Counted from the first letter of the stretch, positions 45,006 to 54,136 are shown. The stretch: 64,000 nucleotides of DNA from Paenibacillus sp. FSL R5-0912 (GCF_000758605.1 NZ_CP009282.1:1922001-1986000), one strand, 5' to 3'. Notes: generated from the letters alone by a model not told the origin. Program-made: numbers and translations.

Positions 45006-48000
45006 ATGAGCAAGCTATGGGAGAAGCTGCCCAGACCTCCGGCAGAATACCGGTCTGCGCCGCTCTGGTCCTGGAATGATAAGCTGGAGCCGGCTGAGCT
45101 GGAGCGGCAGATCGAAGAGATGCATGCAGCCGGGATCGGCGGGTTCTTCATGCACGCCCGCGGGGGACTACAGACCCCGTACATGGGCGAAGCCTGGATG
45201 GAGGCGATCCGCCTCTCGATTGTGAAGAGCCGGGAGCTGGGCATGAACGCCTGGTTCTACGACGAGAACGGCTGGCCCAGCGGCTTCGCGGACGGTGAGG
45301 TTCCGGCCAAAGGCATTGCCTATCAGCAGAAGATGCTGGCCTGGGAGAAGCCGCCGTTCCGTTATCCGGTGGAAAGGGCAATTGCCTGCTATTCGCTAGA
45401 AGCAGCTTCGGGCGAATATCGTCTGCTGCCGCCGGAAGATCGCGGTACTGCGGATCTCGCCATGTATTATGAGGTGAATCCGTATTATACCGATACACTA
45501 AGCAAGCTGGCGGTAGGTGAGTTCATTACAGCCGCCTACGAACGGTACTGGGAGGCATTCGGCCAGTTCGAGGCGGAAGGCGCTGCCCTGCCGGGCATAT
45601 TCACGGATGAGCCGCAATTCGCCAGAGGCAGGCTGCCGTGGTCCTTCGAGCTGGAAGAGGCATTCGCCTCGCAGAGCGGATATGCCGTGCAGGAGATTCT
45701 GCCCGCGCTGTTCTTCCCCCAGAGCAGCTCAAACAAAGCCCGTTATGATTACTGGAGCACGGTGACTGCCATGTTCACCGAAGCCTATGCTAAGCAGATC
45801 GGCGATTTCTGCGCCGCTAAGGGCTGGGCGGCCACGGGTCATGTGGTCGACGAGCAGGAGCTGATGCATCAGGTTACTTCCGTCGGCGATCCGATGGCCT
45901 TCTACGAATATTTGCAGATTCCCGGCTGTGACTGGCTGGGCCGGTTCGTCGGGGAGGAGCCGCTGGTTCCGAAGCAGGTCAGCTCGGCGGCCCGCCAGAC
46001 CGGGAAGAAGCGGACGATTACCGAGAGCTTCGGCTGCTCCGGCTGGAATGTCAGCTTTCAGGATCTGAAGCGGATCGGGGAGTGGCAGTTCGTCCACGGT
46101 ATCAATTTTCTCTGCCAGCATCTGCAGGGCTATTCGCTCCGGGGGCTGCGCAAGCGTGATTATCCGCCCTCCCTGTTCTATCAGCAGCCGTGGTGGAAGG
46201 ATTACCGGGGCTTCAATGATTATTTCGCCCGGCTGGCGATGATTCTGGCGGAAGGAACGGGCCGCGCGGAGGTGCTGCTGCTTCACCCGGTAAGGTCCGC
46301 GTGGCTGGCCCAATGCGGAGAGAACACTTCGGCGATTGTGCCTTATCATGAGGCTTTTGCACGGCTGACCCGCTGGCTCTGCCAGGAACTTATCGAACAT
46401 GATTACGGCAGTGAGAGCATAATTGCCCGCCATGGCCGCGTAAGTGAAGGACGGTTTATCGTCGGGGAGGCGGCGTACCGCACTGTAATTATTCCGCCGA
46501 GCCTGACGCTGGACCGGGTAACGGTAGCGCTGCTGGAGGAGTTCGTTGAGCAGGGTGGTCATCTGGTTGCCTGTGGATCTGCTCCGGCACTCGTGAGCGG
46601 AGAGGACAGCATGCAACTGGAATGGCTGCTGCAGCATGCGGTCCAGCCGGAATGGAATTCGGAAGCACTGTGCAGCGCGGTAACAGCGGTCTCGGCACCC
46701 TTCGTGCAGATTACCGGTGAGGCAGGCAGGAAGCTTGCATCCGATACGCTGAATATACGGTCGGTAAATCTGGAAGATTCGGTGGTCTATTATATAGTCA
46801 ATTCCGGGACAGAAGGCTGCGGCAATGTGAACATCGAGCTGCGCCAGCGGGGCCGGGTATCCCTGATCGACCCGGAAACCGGGAGCATCACTGAACTGGA
46901 TAGCGAGGCTTCTGCACAAGGTATGCGGGTTGCCTTGCCGCTCTATGCTGTGCATTCCCTGCTGCTGAAGGTGGAGGAGTACGGTGATGCGGATGAGGCC
47001 AGGGAGACAGCGGAGAGTATGGGAGCGGCAGAAAGCCGGGAGGTAGCGGAGAATAGAGAAGCAGCTGTAGTACTGGAGCTTGGCCCGGAATGGATAGTTG
47101 CTGCCGCTGACCTGAACAGTCTGACGCTGGATACCGCCCGTATGCGGCTGGATGGCGGTGAGTGGTCCGCTCAGCAGCCGGTTATCTTCATTCAGGAGCA
47201 GCTGCTGGCGTATGGCCGGGCAGCTGCCGTTGAGCTGCAGTTCCGCTTCCAGGCGGATTCCAGTCTGCTGGAGGTGCAGGAGCTGTATCTGGCTCTGGAG
47301 CAGCCTGAAGATATGGAACTGATGCTGAACGGACAGCCGCTCTCTTCGGCGGATTGCGGCTGGTGGCGGGATATCTCCTTCCGCACCCTGCCCATCGCCG
47401 GAAAGGTGGTTGCTGGAGAGAATATTCTGCAATTGAGTACCCGGTTCAGTCCCAGCGGTGAGCTGCTTGCCAAGCTTGAGAAGGCGAAGCAGTTTGAAGC
47501 GGAGGGCAATAATCTGACAATTGATCAGGAGTTTGAGAGTATATATATCGTTGGCGCTTTTGGCGTAGAATCTGCTGCGCCGTATACGTATGGAGAGCGG
47601 CGTGCCGTGTTCACGGAAGGACCTTTCAAGCTGACACGACTGCCCGAATCCGTAACAACCGGTGATCTGGTCCAGCAGGGCTTCCCGTTCTTTGCCGGCA
47701 TCCTCACGCTTGAGCAGAACGTTCGTATTAATGAAGGCACAGCACTTCCGGCAAGCTGGTCCTTCTACTCGCCTCCGGACACCATTGTGTCCCGGCTGTT
47801 CATCAACGGTACAGAGGTGCGGAGATTCCTGTGGGAGCCGTATACCGCTGGTATTTCGGGGCTGCTGCATGCAGGAGAGAACCGGATACGGCTGGAACTG
47901 ACCGGCAGCTGCCGCAATCTGCTCGGACCGCATCATCATATCAAAGGTGAGGTCTACAAGGTAGGTCCGGACAGCTTCAAGGATAAGCCCGGCTGGACCG

Positions 48001-48092
48001 ACAAAGACCTGGAGCCTGACACGCATGTCTATCAGGACCGGTATGGCTTTGTCCGCTTCGGATTATCTTCGGCACCTGTGCTCCGGGGCTAA
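45006..48092 (+). CDS. GH106-like (PF17132-type) glycoside hydrolase, cytosolic
   Basis: A 1,028-residue enzyme without signal peptide. The N-terminal TIM-barrel part has SAPLWSWNDKLEPAELERQI, GIGGFFMHARGGLQTPYMGE, WFYDENGWPSGFADG, PGIFTDEPQF and TITESFGCSGWNVSF, which resemble alpha-L-rhamnosidase-type GH106 proteins. A Rossmann-like region follows (IIPPSLTLDRVTVALLEEFV), then beta-sandwich domains with sugar-binding character to the end. Near residues 658-685 a Glu/Ala/Ser/Arg-rich linker (ESREVAENREAAVV) interrupts the order. Known GH106 members release alpha-L-rhamnose, so a rhamnose-containing oligosaccharide is possible; the activity is inferred. It is the last gene of module 2. Confidence 0.72.
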   Translation: MSKLWEKLPRPPAEYRSAPLWSWNDKLEPAELERQIEEMHAAGIGGFFMHARGGLQTPYMGEAWMEAIRLSIVKSRELGMNAWFYDENGWPSGFADGEVPAKGIAYQQKMLAWEKPPFRYPVERAIACYSLEAASGEYRLLPPEDRGTADLAMYYEVNPYYTDTLSKLAVGEFITAAYERYWEAFGQFEAEGAALPGIFTDEPQFARGRLPWSFELEEAFASQSGYAVQEILPALFFPQSSSNKARYDYWSTVTAMFTEAYAKQIGDFCAAKGWAATGHVVDEQELMHQVTSVGDPMAFYEYLQIPGCDWLGRFVGEEPLVPKQVSSAARQTGKKRTITESFGCSGWNVSFQDLKRIGEWQFVHGINFLCQHLQGYSLRGLRKRDYPPSLFYQQPWWKDYRGFNDYFARLAMILAEGTGRAEVLLLHPVRSAWLAQCGENTSAIVPYHEAFARLTRWLCQELIEHDYGSESIIARHGRVSEGRFIVGEAAYRTVIIPPSLTLDRVTVALLEEFVEQGGHLVACGSAPALVSGEDSMQLEWLLQHAVQPEWNSEALCSAVTAVSAPFVQITGEAGRKLASDTLNIRSVNLEDSVVYYIVNSGTEGCGNVNIELRQRGRVSLIDPETGSITELDSEASAQGMRVALPLYAVHSLLLKVEEYGDADEARETAESMGAAESREVAENREAAVVLELGPEWIVAAADLNSLTLDTARMRLDGGEWSAQQPVIFIQEQLLAYGRAAAVELQFRFQADSSLLEVQELYLALEQPEDMELMLNGQPLSSADCGWWRDISFRTLPIAGKVVAGENILQLSTRFSPSGELLAKLEKAKQFEAEGNNLTIDQEFESIYIVGAFGVESAAPYTYGERRAVFTEGPFKLTRLPESVTTGDLVQQGFPFFAGILTLEQNVRINEGTALPASWSFYSPPDTIVSRLFINGTEVRRFLWEPYTAGISGLLHAGENRIRLELTGSCRNLLGPHHHIKGEVYKVGPDSFKDKPGWTDKDLEPDTHVYQDRYGFVRFGLSSAPVLRG

Positions 48093-48121
48093 GGGCAGCA
48101 GGCAACAAAATCAACAAAGTG

Positions 48122-48169
48122 AAACACCTCTGGACTCCCTGTTAAGCGGAATCCTGAGGTGTTTTTGTT
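48122..48169 (+). terminator. Rho-independent terminator of module 2
   Basis: AAACACCTC (48122-48130) pairs with GAGGTGTTT (48156-48164), followed by TTGTT. It lies 30 bp after the GH106-like gene. Confidence 0.8.
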
Positions 48170-48240
48170 AAGAAGATAAGATCTAGCTCCAATAGATTAG
48201 ATTTGCTGTGTGCTACTAAAGTTCCATACCTTAATAGCTG

Positions 48241-48460
48241 AGCGGACTGAGAGGACGCTATATCTCCAAAAAACCTCTATATGAGGCTGAAGCGGACTGC
48301 AGAGAATCGCTTATCTTGCAGATTCGGGCCACGAAACAGGTGAATTCGCTCACTTAACGGAATCTGAGTCCGCTTAGCCGGCAAATCTGCCTGATCTGCC
48401 CGAATAACGGAATCTCAGTCCGCGTCACCGGCAGGCAGGCAGGCTGGTTTGTTGAGCCCG
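48241..48460. repeat. Array B, copy 2: 50-bp-periodic inverted halves
   Basis: AGCGGACTG(A/C) begins at 48241 and 48291, 50 bp apart. AGTCCGC begins at 48367 and 48417, again 50 bp apart in the opposite sense. The rightward-to-leftward distance (126 bp) is close to that in copy 1 (123 bp), so the whole ~190-bp unit is a dispersed repeat. Units fold as CGGA-loop-TCCG stems. The remaining intergenic DNA to 48757 holds only the 20-bp repeat below. Confidence 0.8.
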
Positions 48461-48573
48461 CAAGCACTCTGCGAACATCGGCATTCCACAGGGCGCCAGC
48501 ACTCACTAAGAATAATCGTACCCGATAAGCCCCACCCCGAAATTACCCTGATGCACCGTTAGGAGTGATTGTC

Positions 48574-48652
48574 GTGTGCAAGAGTAATGAGCGGCGTGCT
48601 AGAGTATAATCGGTGTGTTAGAGTGATAATCGATGCGTAAGTGTGATTACCG
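48574..48652 (+). repeat. Degenerate 20-bp tandem repeat
   Basis: Four imperfect units start at 48574, 48594, 48613 and 48633, of the form GTGTGYTAGAGTGATAATCG. They lie in non-coding DNA just upstream of the AT-rich acetyltransferase gene. Confidence 0.65.
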
Positions 48653-48757
48653 ATGTCAAAAGAAAATAAAGTATTAGACTGACAATGCTTGATTAAGCTC
48701 ACGGGCAGGAAAGAAATTGTTGAAAGGTTATTGATAGAATAGAAAGGTGGGAGATTT

Positions 48758-49273
48758 TTGATAGAAACAAAACGTCTTTTAATTAGAGAAATGGTGCAGT
48801 CCGATTATGATGCATTGTGCGGAATATTGTGTGATGAGGAAGTAATGTGTGCTGCTTACGAAAGTGCATTCAACTTAGAAGAAGCACAAAATTGGCTTAA
48901 CAGACATCTTAAAAGATATGAAGAATATGGTTTTGGACTTTGGGCAGTTGTATTAAAAAAAACAAACGAAATGATTGGTCAATGTGGCTTGACAATGCAA
49001 GGCTGGAGAGAAAAAGAAATTTTGGAAATAGGATTTTTGTTTCAAAAAGCGTATTGGCACAAAGGTTACGCAACAGAAGCGGCCATTGCTTGCAAGGAAT
49101 ACGCTTTCTCAGTTCTTAATGCAAATAGGGTTTATTCTATTATTAGGGACACAAACATAGCCTCTCAAAAAGTTGCTGTTCGAAATGGTATGAATATTAT
49201 TGATAAAGATACTAAGAATTTTAGGAATATAGATATGGAATTTCTTCTGTATTCTGTAGAGCGAACCAAATAA
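48758..49273 (+). CDS. GNAT N-acetyltransferase (RimJ/RimL type)
   Basis: A 171-residue acetyltransferase. ETKRLLIREMVQSDYDALCG is the usual start, LEIGFLFQKAYWHKGYATEA holds the acetyl-CoA loop region, and IRDTNIASQKVAVRNGM is the conserved C-terminal helix. The start is a TTG at 48758 behind AAAGGTGGGAG. Codon use is clearly AT-rich (AAA, GAA, ATT, TTA) compared with the GC-rich neighbours, which points to recent acquisition. The substrate (ribosomal protein N-terminus, small molecule or drug) is unknown. It stands alone between a repeat region and a convergent regulator gene. Confidence 0.85.
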   Translation: MIETKRLLIREMVQSDYDALCGILCDEEVMCAAYESAFNLEEAQNWLNRHLKRYEEYGFGLWAVVLKKTNEMIGQCGLTMQGWREKEILEIGFLFQKAYWHKGYATEAAIACKEYAFSVLNANRVYSIIRDTNIASQKVAVRNGMNIIDKDTKNFRNIDMEFLLYSVERTK

Positions 49274-49429
49274 GCATTATACACAGTGAAAACAATTGAT
49301 AATGTAATATGCCTTTAAATGCTACTATGAAAGTTTTACTACTCATGGCAAAGCATCCGTTCAACTAACGGGAAGGTGTTAGTTGAACGACAACAGCGGC
49401 AGTCTAAGACTTTATTTTCACCTGTTCCC

Positions 49430-50635
49430 CTAGTTCGTCAGCTCTTGCAGCACCATGGCGCATGCGCCCGTTGCCACGGAGCGTTCACCGAGTCTGCTGC
49501 GGGTAAAGCGGACGTTATACTGCTCGCGGTAATAGGTCCGCTCAAGGGCGATCCGGGTTGCCTCCTGATAGAAATCCTCTGCCGCGAGGAATAGCGGGCC
49601 GCCGAGGATGACTTCCTCGGGGTGGAGGATATTAATCAGATTCGCCAGCCCGATGCCGCAGTAGACGGCCATCTCATGAAATAACCGGACAACCACAGGG
49701 TCGCGGGCATGAAGTGCTTCTATTAAATGAGCGAACTCCAGCTGCTCCGCACTCTCTGCCCAGCCTCGGAGCAACTCGCTGCTGCCCAGCCGCCACGCTT
49801 CGCGCGCCTGTCTCTCCAGGGTGTGGATGGACACATAGCTCTCCCACGCACCGGCGTTGCCGCCGGGAATATGCGGCGGCAACCCGGAGCCTTCAATGAT
49901 CATCTGCCCGACAGCTCCCTCGGTATCGATCATGCCATAGAGCAGCCGGCCATCATTCATGATGGCGGAGCGCAGGCCGATTCCGGCATGGAGGTAGAGC
50001 AGATGATGCTGCATCCGGTTGCTGCTGGCCCAGTATTCGCCGAGCAGGGCCGTGTTGGCTCCATTATCCAGATATACCGGCACACCCAGCCGCTGCTCCA
50101 GCTCCTCCTTAATAGGTACCTGCGACCAGCCCGGGGCTGCGAACCGTGCCGGATTCAGAATCACTCCGGCTTTGCGGTCCAGCGGACCGACGGCACCGAT
50201 GCCAAGTCCGGCGACCCGGCTAAAGTCAAGGGAGGCTGAGGCCAGAAGACGCCGCGCCTCTTCATGAAGGGATTCCATCAGGTGCTCCGGGGTAAGGGCG
50301 GTATCCATATTCCAGGTATATTCGCCGAGCAGCTGCAGATGAAAGTCCATCAATACGAGCTTAGCGTGGGTCCGGGAGATCTCCAGCCCCAGCAGATAGG
50401 CATAGGCCGGGTTGGTCTCATAGAGGATAGGACGGCGGCCCCCGGTAGATTCGCCGAAGCCGACTTCCATCAGCAGCTTCATAGACAGCAATTCGTCCAG
50501 TATTCGTGTTAACGTGCTTATGGTCAGTCCGCTTTCGTCCAGCAGAGTATGTTTGGAGACGGTACCGTGTTTTCTTATGGTGAAATAGATTTCTCTGGCT
50601 TTGGGATTGGCGATAACTTCATGAATAAGCAGCAA
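49430..50635 (-). CDS. ROK-family transcriptional repressor lacking the zinc motif
   Basis: A 401-residue ROK regulator. The N-terminal winged helix contains TVSKHTLLDESGLTISTLTR and GESTGGRRPILYETN. The ROK sugar-kinase-like domain follows with GLEISRTHAKLVLMDF, GIGAVGPLDRKAGVILNPAR, VYLDNGANTALLGEY and LHAGIGLRSAIMNDGRLLYG. The family's zinc-binding CxCGxxGC stretch is replaced by PHIPGGNAGAWESYVSI, with no cysteines. The start is TTG at 50635 behind AAGGAGAG. In Firmicutes such proteins repress xylose and related sugar genes. No sugar operon is adjacent, so its target is uncertain. Confidence 0.88.
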   Translation of the reverse strand: MLLIHEVIANPKAREIYFTIRKHGTVSKHTLLDESGLTISTLTRILDELLSMKLLMEVGFGESTGGRRPILYETNPAYAYLLGLEISRTHAKLVLMDFHLQLLGEYTWNMDTALTPEHLMESLHEEARRLLASASLDFSRVAGLGIGAVGPLDRKAGVILNPARFAAPGWSQVPIKEELEQRLGVPVYLDNGANTALLGEYWASSNRMQHHLLYLHAGIGLRSAIMNDGRLLYGMIDTEGAVGQMIIEGSGLPPHIPGGNAGAWESYVSIHTLERQAREAWRLGSSELLRGWAESAEQLEFAHLIEALHARDPVVVRLFHEMAVYCGIGLANLINILHPEEVILGGPLFLAAEDFYQEATRIALERTYYREQYNVRFTRSRLGERSVATGACAMVLQELTN

Positions 50636-50841
50636 AGACGGTTCTCTCCTTATGAATGTACTAGACCTGTGAATAGACTACACTTACTTCAACAATGACA
50701 CAAAAGGTAGGGTGCCCGCAACTAGCCCAAGATGAGAAGAAGGTGAGGATATAAGGGTGGTGTTCCTGCTTGGTGGCGGGGACGGTTCAGCCGCAGTAGC
50801 GGGCAGTGGCGGCTAACGCTGTCTTGCAGGCGGGACCGGGG

Positions 50842-51297
50842 CTAGAGCAGAGCCTTGAAGGAATGGCGGATCACATCGCCGCGGCTGATGATGCCGACCA
50901 GCACACGGTTACGCTCAACGGGGACCTTTTTGATCTGCTTTTTGCCAAGTATGGTGGCGATCTGTTCAATGTCCTCTTCGTAGTGCACCGTGACCACTTT
51001 CTTCTTGGCGATGGCCATAACGTTCAGACTCAGCAGCTTGCGCGTCCGTTCTTCGAACTCATCATTATCCCCGACGAATACATTGATCTGGAAAAAAGAA
51101 TCCACAATCAGATCCTCATGCCTGCCGATATAGCGCATAATATCTCCGTCGCTCAAATAAGCGACAATCTCGTTCCGGTCATTGACTACAGGCATGCCAC
51201 TGATCCGGTGGGTGATGCATTTCTCGATAAAAGTCCGTACAGTGTCTTCCTGCTTGACCTTGTAGACCTGTCGGATCATGAACTCATGGGCTTTCAT
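50842..51297 (-). CDS. CBS-domain pair protein
   Basis: A 151-residue protein made of two CBS domains and little else. CBS1 spans TVRTFIEKCITHRISGMPVV to YLSDGDIMRYI; CBS2 covers VMAIAKKKVVTVHYEEDIEQ to VGIISRGDVIRHS. Such stand-alone pairs bind adenine nucleotides. ATG 51297 with GGGGGAA upstream is preferred over a longer form from 51327. It is divergent from a MarR gene; the gap carries two dyads that could serve both promoters. Confidence 0.88.
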   Translation of the reverse strand: MKAHEFMIRQVYKVKQEDTVRTFIEKCITHRISGMPVVNDRNEIVAYLSDGDIMRYIGRHEDLIVDSFFQINVFVGDNDEFEERTRKLLSLNVMAIAKKKVVTVHYEEDIEQIATILGKKQIKKVPVERNRVLVGIISRGDVIRHSFKALL

Positions 51298-51320
51298 ATA
51301 GGTTCCCCCTGAAAAGTATG

Positions 51321-51370
51321 TATGCAAAAATAAGTTGCATAATGAAAGTATATACTTGTATTATACAAGT
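51321..51370. promoter_or_regulatory. Two dyads in the CBS/MarR divergent promoter
   Basis: ACTTGTATTATACAAGT at 51354-51370 is a perfect 8-1-8 palindrome of the size bound by MarR dimers. A second dyad, TATGCA (51321-51326) with TGCATA (51336-51341), lies upstream. Autoregulation by the MarR protein at 51424 is the likeliest role. Confidence 0.6.
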
Positions 51371-51423
51371 GGAAAGAATGATGTCAATGAAGAAGAAGAT
51401 GATGAAGAAGAGGATGGGACTGC

Positions 51424-51858
51424 ATGGAGAAACGTTCAATAGAGACGATAGAGCTGGAAATGGCGGTTCTTGTCCGCCGGCTGACTTCGCTTACCACGTA
51501 CAAAAAAATCGGCAATCTCGACCGGGCGGCCTACCTGCTGTTGCATCAGATTGCTTTTAATAACGGAACTGCCGGAGTGAAGGCTCTCTCTGATGAATTC
51601 CAGCTGGATATCTCCACCGTCAGCAGGCAGGCAGCTGCACTGGAGAACAAGGGATATATCATCCGTGTACCAGACCCTGTGGATGGACGGGCCTATACCC
51701 TGCAGATTACGGAGCTGGGCGGAGAAATTCTGGATGAGAACCGGCAGATGCGGCAGGAAATTATGGGCAAGCTGCTGGTAAACTGGTCGGATGAAGAGGG
51801 AGATTCCTTCGGCGAGCTGCTGCGGAAATTCAATGCGGCTTTTCTGGAAGAGGATTAA
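51424..51858 (+). CDS. MarR-family transcriptional regulator (first of three)
   Basis: A 144-residue winged-helix regulator. The recognition region is VKALSDEFQLDISTVSRQAA with the wing RVPDPVDGRAYTLQITELGG. ATG 51424 follows GAGGATGGG. It probably binds the ACTTGTA palindrome about 55 bp upstream of its start. A second MarR gene follows at 51941 in the same direction, but the two proteins are not close in sequence. Confidence 0.9.
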   Translation: MEKRSIETIELEMAVLVRRLTSLTTYKKIGNLDRAAYLLLHQIAFNNGTAGVKALSDEFQLDISTVSRQAAALENKGYIIRVPDPVDGRAYTLQITELGGEILDENRQMRQEIMGKLLVNWSDEEGDSFGELLRKFNAAFLEED

Positions 51859-51940
51859 TCAGGGCAGTGCTGTTTCCTTAGTGGAGGGTTTGGGCTAATT
51901 TGGGCTATACTTAAGTTAATAAAGCTTATGGGGTGTACCG

Positions 51941-52408
51941 ATGAACGAAGATAAATATGAACATATTGATGATTTAATAGAAGCCTTTCAGCAGTTTGCC
52001 CGGATGAATTGGCGCAAGACGACGCTCTGGGGACTGAAGCCGAGTGAAATCCGTGTGCTGGTCTCGATCAAGAAGGGCATGGAGCAGGAAGGCAGCAAGG
52101 GGCGGACGGTTTCCGATATCAGCAAGCTCCTCAAAGTGACTTCTCCCACGGTCACGCAGATGGTGAACAGCCTGATTGCCCAAGGATACGCTGTCCGCAC
52201 GCCAGATAGCCAGGACCGCAGAATCAGCGACATTACTTTAACGGACAAGGGAGCGCATCTTGCCGATATGGCGGTGGCGAAATCCCGGGAGACCTTCCAG
52301 GGGATGATTGACCATCTCGGCAAAGAACGAAGCGAGACCTTAAGCGAGCTGCTGAACGGGGTGTACGAATATTTCGAGCAGCTGAACAGCCAGCAGAATG
52401 ATTTCTGA
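51941..52408 (+). CDS. MarR-family transcriptional regulator (second of three)
   Basis: A 155-residue winged-helix regulator. LKPSEIRVLVSIKKGMEQEG precedes the helix-turn-helix SDISKLLKVTSPTVTQMVNS; the wing is RTPDSQDRRISDITLTDKGA. ATG 51941 follows GGGGTG. It converges with the MFS exporter gene at a shared bidirectional terminator. Regulation of that exporter or of its own gene is possible; no clear operator was found upstream. Confidence 0.9.
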   Translation: MNEDKYEHIDDLIEAFQQFARMNWRKTTLWGLKPSEIRVLVSIKKGMEQEGSKGRTVSDISKLLKVTSPTVTQMVNSLIAQGYAVRTPDSQDRRISDITLTDKGAHLADMAVAKSRETFQGMIDHLGKERSETLSELLNGVYEYFEQLNSQQNDF

Positions 52409-52434
52409 ACAGTAATGTTGAGCATTGTATACAC

Positions 52435-52480
52435 AAAGAGATGTCCCACAGCTGCAGCTGCGGGACATCTCTTTGTTTTT
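52435..52480. terminator. Bidirectional terminator between MarR and MFS genes
   Basis: AAAGAGATGTCCC (52435-52447) pairs with GGGACATCTCTTT (52462-52474) around the palindrome CAGCTGCAGCTG. T-rich tracts lie on the right and A-rich on the left, serving both convergent genes. Confidence 0.92.
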
Positions 52481-52501
52481 TCAGGATGAACTCCGGAGCT
52501 G

Positions 52502-54136
52502 TTAATGCCCTGCGGTCGCAGTCTCCTTCCGCAGCTTGCTTCCTGCACCGGCTTCCTCTGCGGCAGCCTCTGTCTTAGATTCGCTGGAACGCAGCGGGAT
52601 CTCCTTCAGGAACAGAACAAGCACGGCTGCAATAACGAGCAGCGCAGTACCGCTCAGGAACACTACCGTCAGGGAGTCGCTCAGCGCCCCGCGCAGCATC
52701 TCAATCAATTGATTGAAGAGCGGCCGGATCTGCTCCGGCAGCGTGGTGTGCAGCTCCTTCAGCTTGGGCTGGTCGAGCAGCAGCTGCGGATTCATGAAGG
52801 CTGTAAGCTGCTTAGCGGCTTCCGGATCAAGCTTGGACAGGTCAGGGCCTTTGCCTGAGGCTACCACAGATTCCAGCTTATGCGTAAGGGTTGTGTTCAT
52901 CACGGTACCCATAACGGCAATCCCGATGGTTCCGCCAAGGTTGCGGAATAGGGTGTTGGTAGCCGTAGCTACGCCCAGCATCTGCGGAGCCACGGCGTTC
53001 TGTACGGTCAGCGTGAATACCGGCATGGCCAGCCCGAGGCCAATCCCGAACACGATCATGCTGGCCACAGCCATGATGATGCTGTTCATGAAGGCCATCA
53101 TAATCATGGCGGCGACCATAAACGGCATGCCGATCATGGCGTAGCGCTTGTATTTACCGGACTTGGAGATCCAGCGGCCGGCCAGTGTGCTGAGCACAAT
53201 CATCATCAGCGACATCGGCATGTTGATGAAGCCGGAATTGGTCGGGGACACGCCCTCGACCCCTTGCACGAAGAACGGCAGATAGATCATTGCACCCATC
53301 ATGCCCGCATTCATCAGGAAGCCGATAATCATCGAGAGGGTGACAATCGAATTCTTGAACAGGGAGAGGGGGAGCACCGGACTCTTGGCCTTGCGCTCGA
53401 TCCATATCAGAATGACTGCACTGGCAATGGCAGCCGCGAACAGTCCGAGAATCTCCGGTGAACTCCAAGCATATTTGGTGCCTGCCCAGGAGAAGCCGAG
53501 CAGCAGGGCGACGATGCTGAGGGACAGGAAGATGGAACCCGGATAGTCGATCGTTTCGGAAACGGCGCGCGTGCTTTTCGGGAACATTCTCCAGATCATG
53601 ATGAAGGCTACAATTCCGAGTGGCAGGAAGATCCAGAAGATCCAGCGCCAATCCATATGATCGACCATGAATCCGCCGAGGGTAGGGCCGATTACGCTGG
53701 AGAATCCGAAGATGGCCATCATAATTCCCGTCCACTTCGCCCTTTCCCGGGGAGCGAACAGGTCACCTACGGCAGTGACGGTGGCCGACATCAGAATCCC
53801 GCCGCCGACGCCCTGTATCCCGCGGTAGGTGATCATCTGATAGATGTTGTCAGACAAGCCTGACAGGAAGGCCCCGATGATGAAAATAACGATCCCGGCG
53901 AGCAGGAAGGGCTTGCGGCCGTAGATATCGGATAACTTACCGACCAGCACCGTGGCAATGGTGGAGGTTAGCATATAGATGGTGATTACCCAGGTGTAAT
54001 GCTCAATTCCGCCCAGGATGGCAATAATCCGGGGCATCGCGGTGCCGACAATCGTCTGATTGATCGCCGCGAAGAACATCGCTGCCATTAAGGCGACCAT
54101 AATGGTTACTTTCTTTTTTTGCGTGAGATGCTCCAT
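52502..54136 (-). CDS. MFS drug exporter, DHA2 (EmrB/QacA) family, 14 TM
   Basis: A 544-residue multidrug-type exporter with about 14 membrane helices. The first is MVALMAAMFFAAINQTIVGT. Motif A reads GKLSDIYGRKPFLLAG and motif C lies around GPTLGGFMVDHMDWRWIF. Asp in the first helix, common in DHA2 proteins, is replaced by Asn (AAINQTIVGTAMPRI). A large extracellular loop near residues 430-490 precedes the last helix. ATG 54136 behind AAGGAGAG is chosen over 54181. The gene is divergent from the MarR gene at 54344, which is its probable repressor. Confidence 0.9.
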   Translation of the reverse strand: MEHLTQKKKVTIMVALMAAMFFAAINQTIVGTAMPRIIAILGGIEHYTWVITIYMLTSTIATVLVGKLSDIYGRKPFLLAGIVIFIIGAFLSGLSDNIYQMITYRGIQGVGGGILMSATVTAVGDLFAPRERAKWTGIMMAIFGFSSVIGPTLGGFMVDHMDWRWIFWIFLPLGIVAFIMIWRMFPKSTRAVSETIDYPGSIFLSLSIVALLLGFSWAGTKYAWSSPEILGLFAAAIASAVILIWIERKAKSPVLPLSLFKNSIVTLSMIIGFLMNAGMMGAMIYLPFFVQGVEGVSPTNSGFINMPMSLMMIVLSTLAGRWISKSGKYKRYAMIGMPFMVAAMIMMAFMNSIIMAVASMIVFGIGLGLAMPVFTLTVQNAVAPQMLGVATATNTLFRNLGGTIGIAVMGTVMNTTLTHKLESVVASGKGPDLSKLDPEAAKQLTAFMNPQLLLDQPKLKELHTTLPEQIRPLFNQLIEMLRGALSDSLTVVFLSGTALLVIAAVLVLFLKEIPLRSSESKTEAAAEEAGAGSKLRKETATAGH

